Assembly: GCF_052065695.1 (NCBI RefSeq)
Contig: NZ_JBQHTM010000034.1
Coordinates: 1 to 42,201 of the forward strand
Origin: Intestinimonas sp052065695
GTDB taxonomy: Bacteria; Bacillota; Clostridia; Oscillospirales; Oscillospiraceae
DNA length: 42,201 nucleotides
Direction: 5' to 3'
Made by a program: the position numbers and the translations under genes. The notes under the pieces were generated by a model. It saw only the letters and a list, made by a program, of their open reading frames with translations, was not told the DNA's origin and did no database searches. Below, in pieces: positions 34,906 to 42,201 of this stretch. The first letter of the stretch is position 1. Each line of letters begins with the position of its first letter.

Positions 34906-36368
34906 AGGTCTACCTCCCCGGCCAGCTTCAGGGCGCTGACCACCGCCTGGGCCTTGTTGATGCACTCCTGGTACTCCTTCTCGGGCACCGAGTCGGCCAC
35001 GATGCCCGCCCCGCTGCGGACGAACACCCTGCCGTTCTTCTGGTAGGCGATGCGGATGGCGATGCAGGTGTCCATGTTGCCGGTGAAGTCAATGTACCCG
35101 ATGGCGCCGCCGTAGATGCCCCGCTTATTGTTCTCCAGCGCCCCGATGAGCTGGCAGGCCCGGATCTTGGGCGCGCCGGAGAGGGTCCCGGCGGGCAGCA
35201 CCGCCTCCACGGCGTCCAGGGCGTCCTTGTCCTCCCGCAGCTCCCCCCGCACCGTGGATCCGATGTGCATGACGTGGGAGAACCGCTCCACGGTGTGGAA
35301 CTTCTCCACCTGCACCGTCCCAAAGCGGCTGACCTTGCCCAGGTCGTTGCGCCCCAGGTCCACCAGCATGTTGTGCTCGGCCAGCTCCTTCTCGTCGGCC
35401 AGCAGCTCCGCCTCCAGGGCTTTGTCCTCCTCCGGGGTCTTCCCCCTGGGCCGGGTGCCCGCCAGGGGGAAGGTGTGCAGCACCCCGTCCTCCAGCTTCA
35501 CCAGGGTCTCGGGCGAGGCCCCCGCTACCTCCACGTCGGTGCCGGAGAAGTAGAACATGTAGGGGGAGGGGTTAAGGGTCCGCAGCACCCGGTAGGTGTC
35601 CAGGAGACTCCCCTCAAAGGGGGCGGACAGGCGGTTGGAGAGGACGATCTGAAAGATATCCCCCTCCCGGATGTGGACCTTGGCCCGCTCCACCATGCGG
35701 CAGAACTGCTCCTTGTCAAAGAGGGGCGTCACCTCCCCCAGCAGCCGCCCGGCGGGCTCCCGCTTCTTCTCACCCTTCCGCAGCAGCTCCGCCAGCTGCC
35801 GGAGCTCCAGCACCGCCTTGTGGTAGCCCGTCTCCAGGTCCTCCAGGGACGTGTTGACCATGAGGACGATCTTCTGCCGCAGGTGGTCAAAGGCGATGAC
35901 CTTGTCGAAGAGCATCAGGTCCAGGTCCCGGAAGGCCTCGGTGTCCTCCACCTCCGAGCGGACGGACGGCTCGCTGTACCCCAGGTAGTCGTAGGAGAAG
36001 TACCCCACCAGGCCGCCGGTGAAGGGCGGGAGGTAGTCCAGCCGGGGGCTCTTGTAGTCGGCCAGTATCTGACGCAGGCAGTGGGAGGGGTCCCCCGTGG
36101 GGAAGCGGAGGCTCCCCGCCTTCATCTCCCCGTTCAGGCAGGTGATCTCCAGCTTGGGGTCGAAGCCCAGGAAGGTATAGCGTCCCCAGCCCTCATGGCC
36201 GGCCGCCGACTCCAGAAGGTAACAGTGGGTGGATACGCGTTTCAGGGTCCGCAGGACCTCGATGGGCGTGGTGAAATCGGACAGGAGCTCGCAGCTCACC
36301 GGCAGCACGCGGTACGCGCCGCCGGAGGCGATCTCCCTGACCTGGTCCAGTGTGGGGCGAATCTGCAT
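34902..36368 (-). CDS. trpE: Anthranilate synthase component I
   Basis: Makes anthranilate from chorismate with TrpG-derived ammonia. A 488-residue protein with the feedback-inhibition LLES motif (CYLLESAAG), FTGGLVGYFSYD, AGTRPRGKTPEED, LVDLGRNDLGKVS and the C-terminal GAGIVADSVPEKEY. The LLES motif suggests inhibition by tryptophan. The ATG at 36368 is chosen because the alternative TTG 15 bases upstream is part of the TTGGAGG ribosome site. First gene of the operon. Confidence 0.97.
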   Translation of the reverse strand: MQIRPTLDQVREIASGGAYRVLPVSCELLSDFTTPIEVLRTLKRVSTHCYLLESAAGHEGWGRYTFLGFDPKLEITCLNGEMKAGSLRFPTGDPSHCLRQILADYKSPRLDYLPPFTGGLVGYFSYDYLGYSEPSVRSEVEDTEAFRDLDLMLFDKVIAFDHLRQKIVLMVNTSLEDLETGYHKAVLELRQLAELLRKGEKKREPAGRLLGEVTPLFDKEQFCRMVERAKVHIREGDIFQIVLSNRLSAPFEGSLLDTYRVLRTLNPSPYMFYFSGTDVEVAGASPETLVKLEDGVLHTFPLAGTRPRGKTPEEDKALEAELLADEKELAEHNMLVDLGRNDLGKVSRFGTVQVEKFHTVERFSHVMHIGSTVRGELREDKDALDAVEAVLPAGTLSGAPKIRACQLIGALENNKRGIYGGAIGYIDFTGNMDTCIAIRIAYQKNGRVFVRSGAGIVADSVPEKEYQECINKAQAVVSALKLAGEVDL

Positions 36369-36480
36369 GGTGTGCACCTCCAAATAAAAATACTCCCCCG
36401 GCCTTTTGGCGGGTGCTCGTAAGAAAGTAATTCGCTCAAAATTACACTTACGGCATCTGTCAGAAGGGATTGGGTAAATG
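36369..36480 (-). promoter_or_regulatory. Leader region of the trp operon, possible attenuator
   Basis: Read on the minus strand, a stem-loop (CGTAAG...AATTAC against GTAATT...CTTACG, 36418-36452) is followed by a short GC-rich hairpin (CCCGCC-AAAA-GG-CCGGG), then AGTATTTTTATTT and the trpE ribosome site. The order GC hairpin then T-run resembles an intrinsic terminator placed to attenuate trpE. The ribosome site also sits in a small GGTG-CA-CACC repeat. No tandem Trp codons, T-box or clear promoter were found. Confidence 0.35.
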
Positions 36481-36524
36481 AAATATGCTGGACATGGTTA
36501 AAATCAACCGTGTCCAGCATATTT
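36481..36524. terminator. Terminator between the XRE gene and the trp operon
   Basis: A 19-bp stem with one mismatch (36481-36499 and 36506-36524, loop AAAATC). A strong T-run follows on the plus strand and a weaker T-rich stretch on the minus strand. It separates the XRE regulator (ends 36531) from the trp leader. Confidence 0.8.
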
Positions 36525-36530
36525 TTTTGC

Positions 36531-37379
36531 CTATTTGCGTTTTCTTTTCCTTTTCCCGTTTCCATGGGTCATGTTGGTTTTCCCCCGCTGGTTAAAAGAG
36601 GATTTCAGGTGTTTGGACAGCTTCAAGACCTCGATGATATTGACAAACTGCTCCATCGTGATCGCATCATAGTCAATACCAAAGGTTGCGAGGAAAATGC
36701 GGGCCTGTTTTTCACCGTCGCTGCCTTTGTAGTTCATGGCTTCCTGCAAACTCTGCTGCACATCCAGCGCCGGAGAATGGCTGTCCGCAGTAGTTACATC
36801 ATCTTGATGGGCTTCCCGAATATCTCGAAGGATCAGCTTCAAATCGCCAGAAATAACATGGCCGAAATATTCGTCCTCTTGCACTTGCGCAAGTTCCAGC
36901 GTCCGCAGGTACAGATCATTTTCCGTTTCTCCCTGCTGCATCAGTACCATTTGGCGGACGGCTTGCAGTACGGCGTTCATATCGTTAATCCGCATATCTG
37001 CGATCCGATCCACATAAATCTCCGCATCCAGCATCATTTTCTGGAAATCATGGTGACAGAGAATTTCCGACAGCAGCCGGGGGTTGAATTTCCCGGCTTT
37101 CAGAACGTCAATCGCATCATCACTCAGATGCAGAGCACTCAACTCTGTGTCTGAGTGATTTTTTTGTTCTGACACACCCAACAGATAGTCCGTAGTCACA
37201 TGATAAAACTTTGCCAGCGTGACGATGGCAAAAGGGCTGATGTCTTTATAATCATCATTCTCGTATTTGCCGAGCGCAGATTTGGAAAGCCCGGTCTGGT
37301 CGGCCAGCTGTTCCAAGGTAAGTCCGTGTTCCACCCGCAAATCCTTCAATTTTTCCTGAATCGTTAAGGTCGTATTCAT
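36531..37379 (-). CDS. XRE family transcriptional regulator
   Basis: A 282-residue DNA-binding protein: Cro/C1-type HTH at about residues 7-62 (LKDLRVEHGLTLEQLADQTGLSKSALGKYENDD), then a long acidic/helical region of unknown fold and a very basic tail (GKRKRKRK). The ATG at 37379 has GGGGAGG six bases upstream; the upstream extension of the frame is not needed. It diverges from the small HTH/recombinase pair across about 625 non-coding bases. Regulators of this kind are common in clostridial integrative elements. Composition is AT-richer than in the trp operon next door. Confidence 0.85.
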   Translation of the reverse strand: MNTTLTIQEKLKDLRVEHGLTLEQLADQTGLSKSALGKYENDDYKDISPFAIVTLAKFYHVTTDYLLGVSEQKNHSDTELSALHLSDDAIDVLKAGKFNPRLLSEILCHHDFQKMMLDAEIYVDRIADMRINDMNAVLQAVRQMVLMQQGETENDLYLRTLELAQVQEDEYFGHVISGDLKLILRDIREAHQDDVTTADSHSPALDVQQSLQEAMNYKGSDGEKQARIFLATFGIDYDAITMEQFVNIIEVLKLSKHLKSSFNQRGKTNMTHGNGKRKRKRK

Positions 37380-37497
37380 GCCAAGCCTCCCCGCTGCTCC
37401 ATTTCTTTTATTATAACACAGCTTGTCCATAAGCGTGGAAATTCCTGCTTTTTCAGAGCCTTTTCCATCCTTTTGGATATACGGGAATGGCCATGTT

Positions 37498-37509
37498 TTT
37501 TCGCTAAAA
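37498..37509 (+). repeat. Direct repeat, copy 1
   Basis: TTTTCGCTAAAA, repeated in the same orientation at 38920-38931, on the far side of the recombinase gene. Confidence 0.5.
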
Positions 37510-37598
37510 TGTACTTGTCACCAGACATTGCAGCTTGAAAAATACATGACCGTCCGAATGGGATATGCCGGTTGGCGAAGCAGCGCCAGAACCAGCCT

Positions 37599-37615
37599 CG
37601 GGACAATTTGTCCCG
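37599..37615. repeat. Inverted repeat, possible operator or recombination site
   Basis: CGGGACAA-T-TTGTCCCG, a perfect 8-bp inverted repeat with one central base, in the divergent region upstream of the small HTH gene. Suited to a dimeric regulator or a serine recombinase; not assigned. Confidence 0.45.
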
Positions 37616-37725
37616 AAGCTGCGAGCGTGCCAAGGCCGGGGATACGCCGGGGTGAGATTCCCGGGCAGGAACGGCATTCGGGAAAAACGGCGCTTAAAAA
37701 CACAGGCAAAAAATCAATCAATGTG

Positions 37726-37740
37726 AAATCAGCGAACAAA
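37726..37740 (+). repeat. Inverted repeat flanking the recombinase cassette, left arm
   Basis: AAATCAGCGAACAAA. Its exact reverse complement lies at 38898-38912, so the two 15-bp arms enclose the small HTH and recombinase genes. Confidence 0.65.
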
Positions 37741-38004
37741 CTGCAATTTTAGTATTGCTAACCACACCAACGAGCGTTGCACCGCACAGCGTACACAGTA
37801 CAGCGTTCCGTGTGGATATTCGCTGTTTGGCTTGATTTCACACAAACCAGCAAAACGGGAAAGCGGGTGCTGTGAACAGGGCATCACAAGCAAAGATTCC
37901 AGTTTGAAAATGAGTTTTACCAAAACAACGCTTTGCAGCAAATGGAATTTATCACGGAATAGATTCTGTTCGCCGCAGAGCCAACAAAACAGGAGGACTT
38001 TTCT

Positions 38005-38229
38005 ATGAGCAATCACGAGAATTACAGGAACGAGATCAAAGCCTACATTGTCAGGGCTGGCATGACCATGAGCGAGGTAGTGGAGGTTTTGGCTGACGAA
38101 TACGGATGGAGCAGCAGCGTCCCCAACCTGTCCGGGAAATTAAAGCGTGGTTCTTTACGCTATGGCGAGGCGGTGGAGTTGGCGGATGTGCTGGGCTACG
38201 ACATTGTGTGGCAGAAACGGAGGAAATAA
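38005..38229 (+). CDS. Small HTH-like protein
   Basis: A 74-residue protein with a predicted helix-turn-helix-like pattern (GMTMSEVVEVLADEYGWSSSVPNLSGKLKRGSLRYGEAVELADVLGY), ending in a basic KRRK tail. It has a good AGGAGG site seven to eight bases before the ATG. It is immediately upstream of the recombinase, an arrangement common in clostridial mobile elements. DNA-binding is inferred from the pattern; the function is not known. Confidence 0.75.
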   Translation: MSNHENYRNEIKAYIVRAGMTMSEVVEVLADEYGWSSSVPNLSGKLKRGSLRYGEAVELADVLGYDIVWQKRRK

Positions 38230-38230
38230 G

Positions 38231-38842
38231 ATCGAGCAGAAAATTTATGGGTACATCCGTGTTTCCACCAGAGAGCAAAATGAAGATCGTCAGGTCATTG
38301 CCCTCCGGGAAGTGGGCGTACCTGAGAGAAATGTTTATATCGACAAACAATCCGGCAAGGATTTCAAGCGTCCGCAGTACAAGAAACTGCTGCGAAAAAT
38401 GAAAAAAGACGATCTGCTCTATATCAAGAGCATTGACCGTCTGGGACGCAATTACGCCGAAATATTGGAGCAATGGCGCTTTCTCACAAAGGAAAAAGGC
38501 ATTGACATTGTGGTGCTGGATATGCCGCTTTTGGATACACGGAGAGGCAAGGATTTGCTGGGAACCTTCCTCAGCGACATTGTGCTGCAAGTGCTGTCCT
38601 TTGTGGCAGAAAACGAGCGCACCAACATCCGTCAGCGGCAGGCTGAAGGAATCGCAGCGGCAAAAGCCAAGGGCATTCGGTTTGGGCGGCCACCCAAACC
38701 GCTGCCCGAGAATTTCCATTCTGTCTACCAGCGTTGGAAAATGGGAGAAATCACCGGGACGGCAGCAGCAAAGGAATGTGGGATGCCCCTTGCTACCTTT
38801 CGTTACCGGGCAGAGATTTACGAAAAAGCCAAGTTGTTGTAA
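38231..38842 (+). CDS. Serine recombinase (resolvase/invertase family)
   Basis: About 203 residues. The catalytic Ser lies in YGYIRVSTREQNEDRQ; KMKKDDLLYIKSIDRLGRN and the long helix LSFVAENERTNIRQRQAEGI follow, then a C-terminal HTH (GTAAAKECGMPLATFRYRA). This is a full-length small resolvase/invertase. No ATG, GTG or TTG lies at the expected N-terminus: the GGAGG of the preceding gene's end is seven bases from an ATC codon at 38231, just after the TAA of that gene. Frames starting at 38147 or 38162 lie inside the upstream gene. Either ATC is used, or the start was lost, or translation is coupled. Confidence 0.8.
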   Translation: MEQKIYGYIRVSTREQNEDRQVIALREVGVPERNVYIDKQSGKDFKRPQYKKLLRKMKKDDLLYIKSIDRLGRNYAEILEQWRFLTKEKGIDIVVLDMPLLDTRRGKDLLGTFLSDIVLQVLSFVAENERTNIRQRQAEGIAAAKAKGIRFGRPPKPLPENFHSVYQRWKMGEITGTAAAKECGMPLATFRYRAEIYEKAKLL

Positions 38843-38897
38843 AGGGGGTGTTTTTACAGGAATGTGTACCTTTCTGTAAGGAAAACATGATCAGTTT

Positions 38898-38912
38898 TTT
38901 GTTCGCTGATTT
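38898..38912 (-). repeat. Inverted repeat flanking the recombinase cassette, right arm
   Basis: TTTGTTCGCTGATTT on the plus strand, the exact reverse complement of 37726-37740. Confidence 0.65.
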
Positions 38913-38919
38913 GTGGGAC

Positions 38920-38931
38920 TTTTCGCTAAAA
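38920..38931 (+). repeat. Direct repeat, copy 2
   Basis: TTTTCGCTAAAA, the same as 37498-37509. Confidence 0.5.
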
Positions 38932-38974
38932 CAGTATGGAAAATCTTGTAGACCCATGATATAATAAATAGTAT

Positions 38975-39953
38975 TTATCGGCTTAACTCAGCATACCACA
39001 AGAAGTAGCAACAGTTCTGGTTAAGCGAAGGAAGATCTGATTGCCAGTCATACGGCGGTTGAAACGGAAGCAGTATTCATCCAGATATGCCTGAAGGTTG
39101 GTACATCTTCCATGGTAGGTTCCCAGCAGGAAAGCCTTTAGATTGCTGATTGCCTTATGCAGCCAATGCAGATCGTTGGTCTCGTACCGTTTTGCCTTCA
39201 GCTCCACGCCTTCCAGATTCATGTAACTCCGGTACCCATCGCATTCTACCTTCGTTTGTGGAGCGAAGTACTGGTCAATGATCTCCTGCAATGTTTTGCC
39301 CTGTATGTTTTCAACCACTTTCATCCTGGCAAACAGAGGCATGCCATTTTCAGCTTTTGACACCGCTACTACAATCTTGGCTTTTTCTGTACCACGGCCA
39401 CGCTTTCCGTTATGAGATGGTCCGCCAACATAGCCGTCATCCAACTCTACAATGCCGGAAAGCAGATATTTTTCGTCTCTTTGGCCCATAGCGGTACGAA
39501 TGCGATTCAGTAAATGCCATGCGGAATCGTAGCAGATCCCCAGTGTACGGCTCAACTGAACAGCAGAAATGCCTCTTTTATCCGTTGCGCACAGATAGAT
39601 CGCCCAGAACCAGATCGTCAAGGGCAGGTGTGTGCGGTGCATGACCGTTCCGGCGGTAACAGAAGTCTGGTGCCGGCAGGAACGACACTGGCAGGTATTC
39701 CGGCCTTGAATAGGATAGTATTCCACACAGCCACACTTAGGGCATACAAACCCATTGGGAAAGCGTAGCCGAAACAATTCCGCCCTGCAAGCGTCCTCGC
39801 TATTGTAACGGTGGCGAAATTCCTTGAAGGTGATTGCTGCTGCGTGTGCCATGGTGATGCCCCCCTTTTTGTTCTGGGAACATTATCTCATATCACCTGT
39901 CCGATAATATGGACATTATCAAGTTGTTGTGGGTTGCTGAGTTAAGCCGATAA
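38975..39953. mobile_element. IS1595-type insertion sequence
   Basis: About 980 bases bounded by inverted repeats. The left end begins TTATCGGCTTAACTCAGCA and the right end is its complement; 19 bases match exactly and similarity continues inward through CCACAA. One transposase gene fills the interior. No clean 8-bp target duplication was found, though the flanks (GTATTTAT and GCATTTAT) are similar and AT-rich. Confidence 0.9.
38983..39852 (-). CDS. IS1595 family transposase
   Basis: A 289-residue ISXO2-like DDE transposase. An N-terminal zinc ribbon (CPKCGCVEYY...CQCRSCRHQ, residues about 37-60) is followed by the HTH-like RTLGICYDSAWHLLNRIR. The catalytic region has first Asp in VELDDGYVGG and second Asp in VECDGYRSY; the WLHKAISNLKAFLLGTYHG segment and CFRFNRR end match the family. 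The protein looks complete and potentially active. The stop codon is only about 8 bases inside the left inverted repeat. Confidence 0.93.
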   Translation of the reverse strand: MAHAAAITFKEFRHRYNSEDACRAELFRLRFPNGFVCPKCGCVEYYPIQGRNTCQCRSCRHQTSVTAGTVMHRTHLPLTIWFWAIYLCATDKRGISAVQLSRTLGICYDSAWHLLNRIRTAMGQRDEKYLLSGIVELDDGYVGGPSHNGKRGRGTEKAKIVVAVSKAENGMPLFARMKVVENIQGKTLQEIIDQYFAPQTKVECDGYRSYMNLEGVELKAKRYETNDLHWLHKAISNLKAFLLGTYHGRCTNLQAYLDEYCFRFNRRMTGNQIFLRLTRTVATSCGMLS

Positions 39954-39990
39954 GCATTTATGCTTATTATGCTCAAAGTAGGGAGGTAAC

Positions 39991-41103
39991 ATGGTGAATA
40001 CAAAACAGTGCTTTGAAAATGAAAAGAGCAACTATACAATTTTTTATGGTGATATAAAAGCATTTAATCTTCAAGCACAGCAGATTTTTTCGTTTTGTCT
40101 TACCATATTTTTGCTGATTTATGGGATGGTAGTTAGATATATAGGTCTGTTATTCAATGGAATAATAACCCCGAGCTTTTATCTTCATCTATTTCATGCT
40201 TTCATTTCATTTTTAATATTTTTGTTATTCAGATATTATTTTCCAAGGCATGAAAAGTATATTGTTTTTGTTGCTCATCTGAATGTTATAATAACGATTT
40301 TGATCATGGACATACAGTATTCTCTATACAGCAGTGTGAATTCATACACTGTTACAATGTCCGTAATTTTATGTACCTCTGTAATCGTTCTGGGAAGATT
40401 CTGGCATTACTTGATGATAGTTACGATTACATTTTTAGCCGATGTTACTGTATTTATAATAAGTGCCGATAGAGGTTATTCAACTGAAATGAAAATATTT
40501 TATTTAACAGATATTGTGCTTTTTATTTTGCTTATGAGCGCATTGCATTTATATTTTACAAGCATTCAATACAGAAATTTCAAACAGAAAAGAGCATTAA
40601 AAAGTCTTAGCGAAAGAGATTCACTTACTAATCTTTATAACAGAAAATATATAGAAAATGTAGTGAACAGCTACTATGGCGAGAATGAGTCCTGTGCAAT
40701 GATCCTTATCGATATAGATGATTTTAAGAAGATCAACGATATTTTTGGTCATATTAAGGGCGATGAGATTCTTATAGAGACTGCTGAAAATATAGCCCAG
40801 GAATTCAGACATACGGATTGTGTGGCGAGAGTCGGCGGTGATGAATTTATGATATTTATTCCGAATATCATTTGCCGTGAAAAGGTATTACAAAAGGCAG
40901 AAAGACTGTCTGAAAATTTTTTATACATCAAAGGAGAAGATGACACTCTCTATACGGTATCCTACAGTGTAGGAATAGCCTTTGAAGAGAAGGACGGTAC
41001 AGGTATTTTTGAGGAGCTTTATAAAAAGGCCGATACAGCTATGTACAAGGCAAAAACAAAAAAAGGAGTAAAAGGATCAAATATTACGGTGTTCGAAAGA
41101 TAG
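39991..41103 (+). CDS. Membrane diguanylate cyclase (GGDEF)
   Basis: A 370-residue protein predicted to make cyclic di-GMP from two GTP. The N-terminal half has about six hydrophobic segments (residues about 28-50, 58-80, 88-108, 118-135, 140-155, 170-190), and a GGDEF domain follows from about residue 205 (RDSLTNLYNRKY). The active-site loop is GGDEF at residues 282-286. An RxxD inhibitory I-site (Arg273, Asp276) lies five residues upstream, so product inhibition is expected. The gene is strikingly AT-rich compared with the left part of the window. Ribosome site GGGAGGTAAC precedes the ATG. It lies directly beyond the IS right end. Confidence 0.95.
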   Translation: MVNTKQCFENEKSNYTIFYGDIKAFNLQAQQIFSFCLTIFLLIYGMVVRYIGLLFNGIITPSFYLHLFHAFISFLIFLLFRYYFPRHEKYIVFVAHLNVIITILIMDIQYSLYSSVNSYTVTMSVILCTSVIVLGRFWHYLMIVTITFLADVTVFIISADRGYSTEMKIFYLTDIVLFILLMSALHLYFTSIQYRNFKQKRALKSLSERDSLTNLYNRKYIENVVNSYYGENESCAMILIDIDDFKKINDIFGHIKGDEILIETAENIAQEFRHTDCVARVGGDEFMIFIPNIICREKVLQKAERLSENFLYIKGEDDTLYTVSYSVGIAFEEKDGTGIFEELYKKADTAMYKAKTKKGVKGSNITVFER

Positions 41104-41169
41104 ATTACAGAAAAGAAATTATGTTAACTATATAGTAAATTTATCAGATATATTATATTTGGATAGTAT

Positions 41170-41178
41170 TGATATAAT
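41170..41178 (+). promoter_or_regulatory. Possible extended -10 promoter of the PrsW-type gene
   Basis: TGATATAAT at 41170-41178 is a full extended -10 with no good -35, about 40 bases before the ATG at 41216. The surroundings are AT-rich, so chance matches are easy. Confidence 0.4.
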
Positions 41179-41215
41179 CGTATATCTATATTCTTAAAAA
41201 ATTGGAGGGGTTTAT

Positions 41216-42073
41216 ATGAGGAAATTTTTTGACAATTATGGATACAAATTGCTGGTTATCATAACTGTAGCGTTGGTATTTGTAGGTTTTCGTGACTTTT
41301 TTAGTCAGTTTGCGGAGAAGGATAAATCCGTAGCGCTGTTTCCAGCGTTTTTGACTGCTTCGAGTCTGGTACTATTGTATGCTGTGCCGACTGCATTCTT
41401 TGTACGCCATTTGGTTAACAGATTAAATGTTTCACGTAAGGTTGTTTTGCTAAGCTTTATACTAGGATTTACAATACCGCTGTATCTAGGTGGTGAGGGG
41501 AACGCTCTAATTTCACAGGTTTTATTTTCGACAAGTGTTCCAAGAGCTGTGATTGATAGTTGGGGAGCTGCTTTAACAGCACCATTTACAGAAGAGATTG
41601 CAAAAGGTTTAGTTGTACTTTTAGTATATTTACTATGCAGAGGAATTTCATTAAAGGAAGCATTTGTGTCAGGCATGATTTCTGGATTCGGTTTTCAGGT
41701 TTTGGAGGATTGGGCGTATATTTCTCAAGCTACTTTTGGAGAAACAAACAGTGGATTTTCAATAGCTTTCGAGAGAGTGTCAAATGCTCTTGGCAGTCAT
41801 ATGGCTTTTGGAATAGTATTCGGTGTTGGACTTATAGCCGTTATTAAAAATGTGCCTGCAGTACCAAGGCTTAAAGCACTTTGCTTAATTTTGGCACCGG
41901 TTATCCTGCATTTTATATGGAATTCTCCACTTGAAGGAGATTGGGTGAATCCTTTGTTTGGAAGTATTAACTTAAATCTTGCTTATTATGTATTCACCAT
42001 TGTGAATCGCTTGGATGACAATGACAATATACTAGCGACGAGAGAATTTGATAAAGCTGCAAAATTAAATTGA
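41216..42073 (+). CDS. PrsW family intramembrane metalloprotease
   Basis: A 285-residue polytopic membrane protein with about eight hydrophobic segments. PrsW/M82 signatures are present: EE-x-x-K in FTEEIAKG (around residue 127), F-x-x-x-E in GFQVLEDW, His in GSHMAFG, and a late His in LHFIWNS. PrsW proteins cleave anti-sigma factors or other membrane substrates; none is encoded next to it here. GGAGGGG lies six bases before the ATG. Composition is AT-rich like the diguanylate cyclase gene and unlike the left part of the window. Confidence 0.85.
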   Translation: MRKFFDNYGYKLLVIITVALVFVGFRDFFSQFAEKDKSVALFPAFLTASSLVLLYAVPTAFFVRHLVNRLNVSRKVVLLSFILGFTIPLYLGGEGNALISQVLFSTSVPRAVIDSWGAALTAPFTEEIAKGLVVLLVYLLCRGISLKEAFVSGMISGFGFQVLEDWAYISQATFGETNSGFSIAFERVSNALGSHMAFGIVFGVGLIAVIKNVPAVPRLKALCLILAPVILHFIWNSPLEGDWVNPLFGSINLNLAYYVFTIVNRLDDNDNILATREFDKAAKLN

Positions 42074-42144
42074 CATTGTGTTCAAAAAATAGGTGCCGTC
42101 AAGATTTATGCGCAAAATTATTTGCAGGCTCCGGCTGAATGAAG

Positions 42145-42201
42145 TCAACCGGCAATAGAGGCGTCGTCCAGAGCCGCCTCCAAGTGCTTCATGTTCATGT
42201 A
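42145..42201 (-). CDS. C-terminal end of a gene entering from the right
   Basis: On the minus strand the last 18 codons of an open frame read YMNMKHLEAALDDASIAG and end in TGA at 42145-42147. The GC content is closer to the chromosomal part than to the preceding AT-rich genes. Too short to identify; an end of a transposase-type gene is possible but not shown. Confidence 0.4.
   Translation of the reverse strand, partial: YMNMKHLEAALDDASIAG

Larger units (their letters stand above)
37380..38004. other. Long non-coding region between XRE and recombinase modules
   Basis: No gene is supported in these 625 bases. They contain an inverted repeat CGGGACAA-T-TTGTCCCG at 37599-37615, one arm of a 15-bp inverted repeat whose partner lies beyond the recombinase gene (37726-37740), and one copy of a 12-bp direct repeat (37498-37509). 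An AGGAGG ribosome site ends the stretch before the gene at 38005. The region could hold recombinase target sites and divergent promoters. Confidence 0.5.

Noticed and set aside
36369..36530. T-box or classical Trp leader peptide upstream of trpE
   Set aside because: The region is too short for a T-box, no T-box core sequence is visible, and no short frame with tandem Trp codons was found.
37423..37752. Open frame of about 109 codons upstream of the small HTH gene
   Set aside because: No ribosome site, no recognisable domain, and it crosses inverted repeats and probable regulatory sites.

Overview
The window looks like a chromosome segment of a GC-rich anaerobic Firmicute of the gut Oscillospiraceae type (Flavonifractor / Pseudoflavonifractor / Intestinimonas-like). 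The clues are pyruvate phosphate dikinase, an EFR1-type flavodoxin/ferredoxin, a two-domain 2-hydroxyacyl-CoA dehydratase activator, a flavodiiron protein, a rubredoxin-fused acyl-CoA dehydrogenase, a CIRCE-controlled hsp20 and SLH-domain secreted proteins. This assignment is inference; there is no rRNA or other marker gene here.

Layout. 1-343 is a non-coding end with a terminator. 344-5593 (minus) holds ppdK, then a nitroreductase / EFR1 ferredoxin / YitT membrane-protein cluster. 5790-6482 (plus) is trmO, which shares a bidirectional terminator with hsp20 (minus), whose promoter overlaps a CIRCE operator. 7181-16770 (minus) is a nine-gene operon-like block: a serine hydrolase of the beta-lactamase/DD-peptidase fold, a complete Dpp/Opp peptide ABC transporter, an Asp/Glu racemase, a P1-family (DmpA-like) aminopeptidase and an M55 D-aminopeptidase. 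A LysR gene sits upstream. Together they read as a system for importing and breaking down D-residue-containing peptides, probably cell-wall peptides.

17936-22346 (plus) is a damaged or chimeric gene. It is a 2-hydroxyacyl-CoA dehydratase activator, frameshifted in a G6 run, whose C-terminal third is replaced in frame by SLH repeats and a transglutaminase-like domain belonging to a secreted protein. 22415-24145 (minus) is a secreted C69 dipeptidase. 24368-27509 (minus) is a two-gene redox unit: an acyl-CoA dehydrogenase / ETF-FAD-domain / rubredoxin fusion followed by an FprA flavodiiron protein. 27670-28067 is a non-coding array of hairpins bounded by two copies of one palindrome. 28084-29841 (minus) is an uncharacterised pair: a membrane protein with two C-terminal helices and a 2H-phosphoesterase-like protein. 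29961-36368 (minus) is a complete, tightly overlapping trpEGDCFBA operon.

From about 36480 to the right end the composition becomes AT-richer and the content turns mobile or accessory: an XRE regulator, a small HTH-like protein with a serine recombinase lacking an ordinary start codon, an IS1595-type insertion sequence with clear terminal inverted repeats, a membrane diguanylate cyclase, a PrsW-type intramembrane protease, and the last codons of a gene running in from the right. No CRISPR array, rRNA or tRNA was seen.
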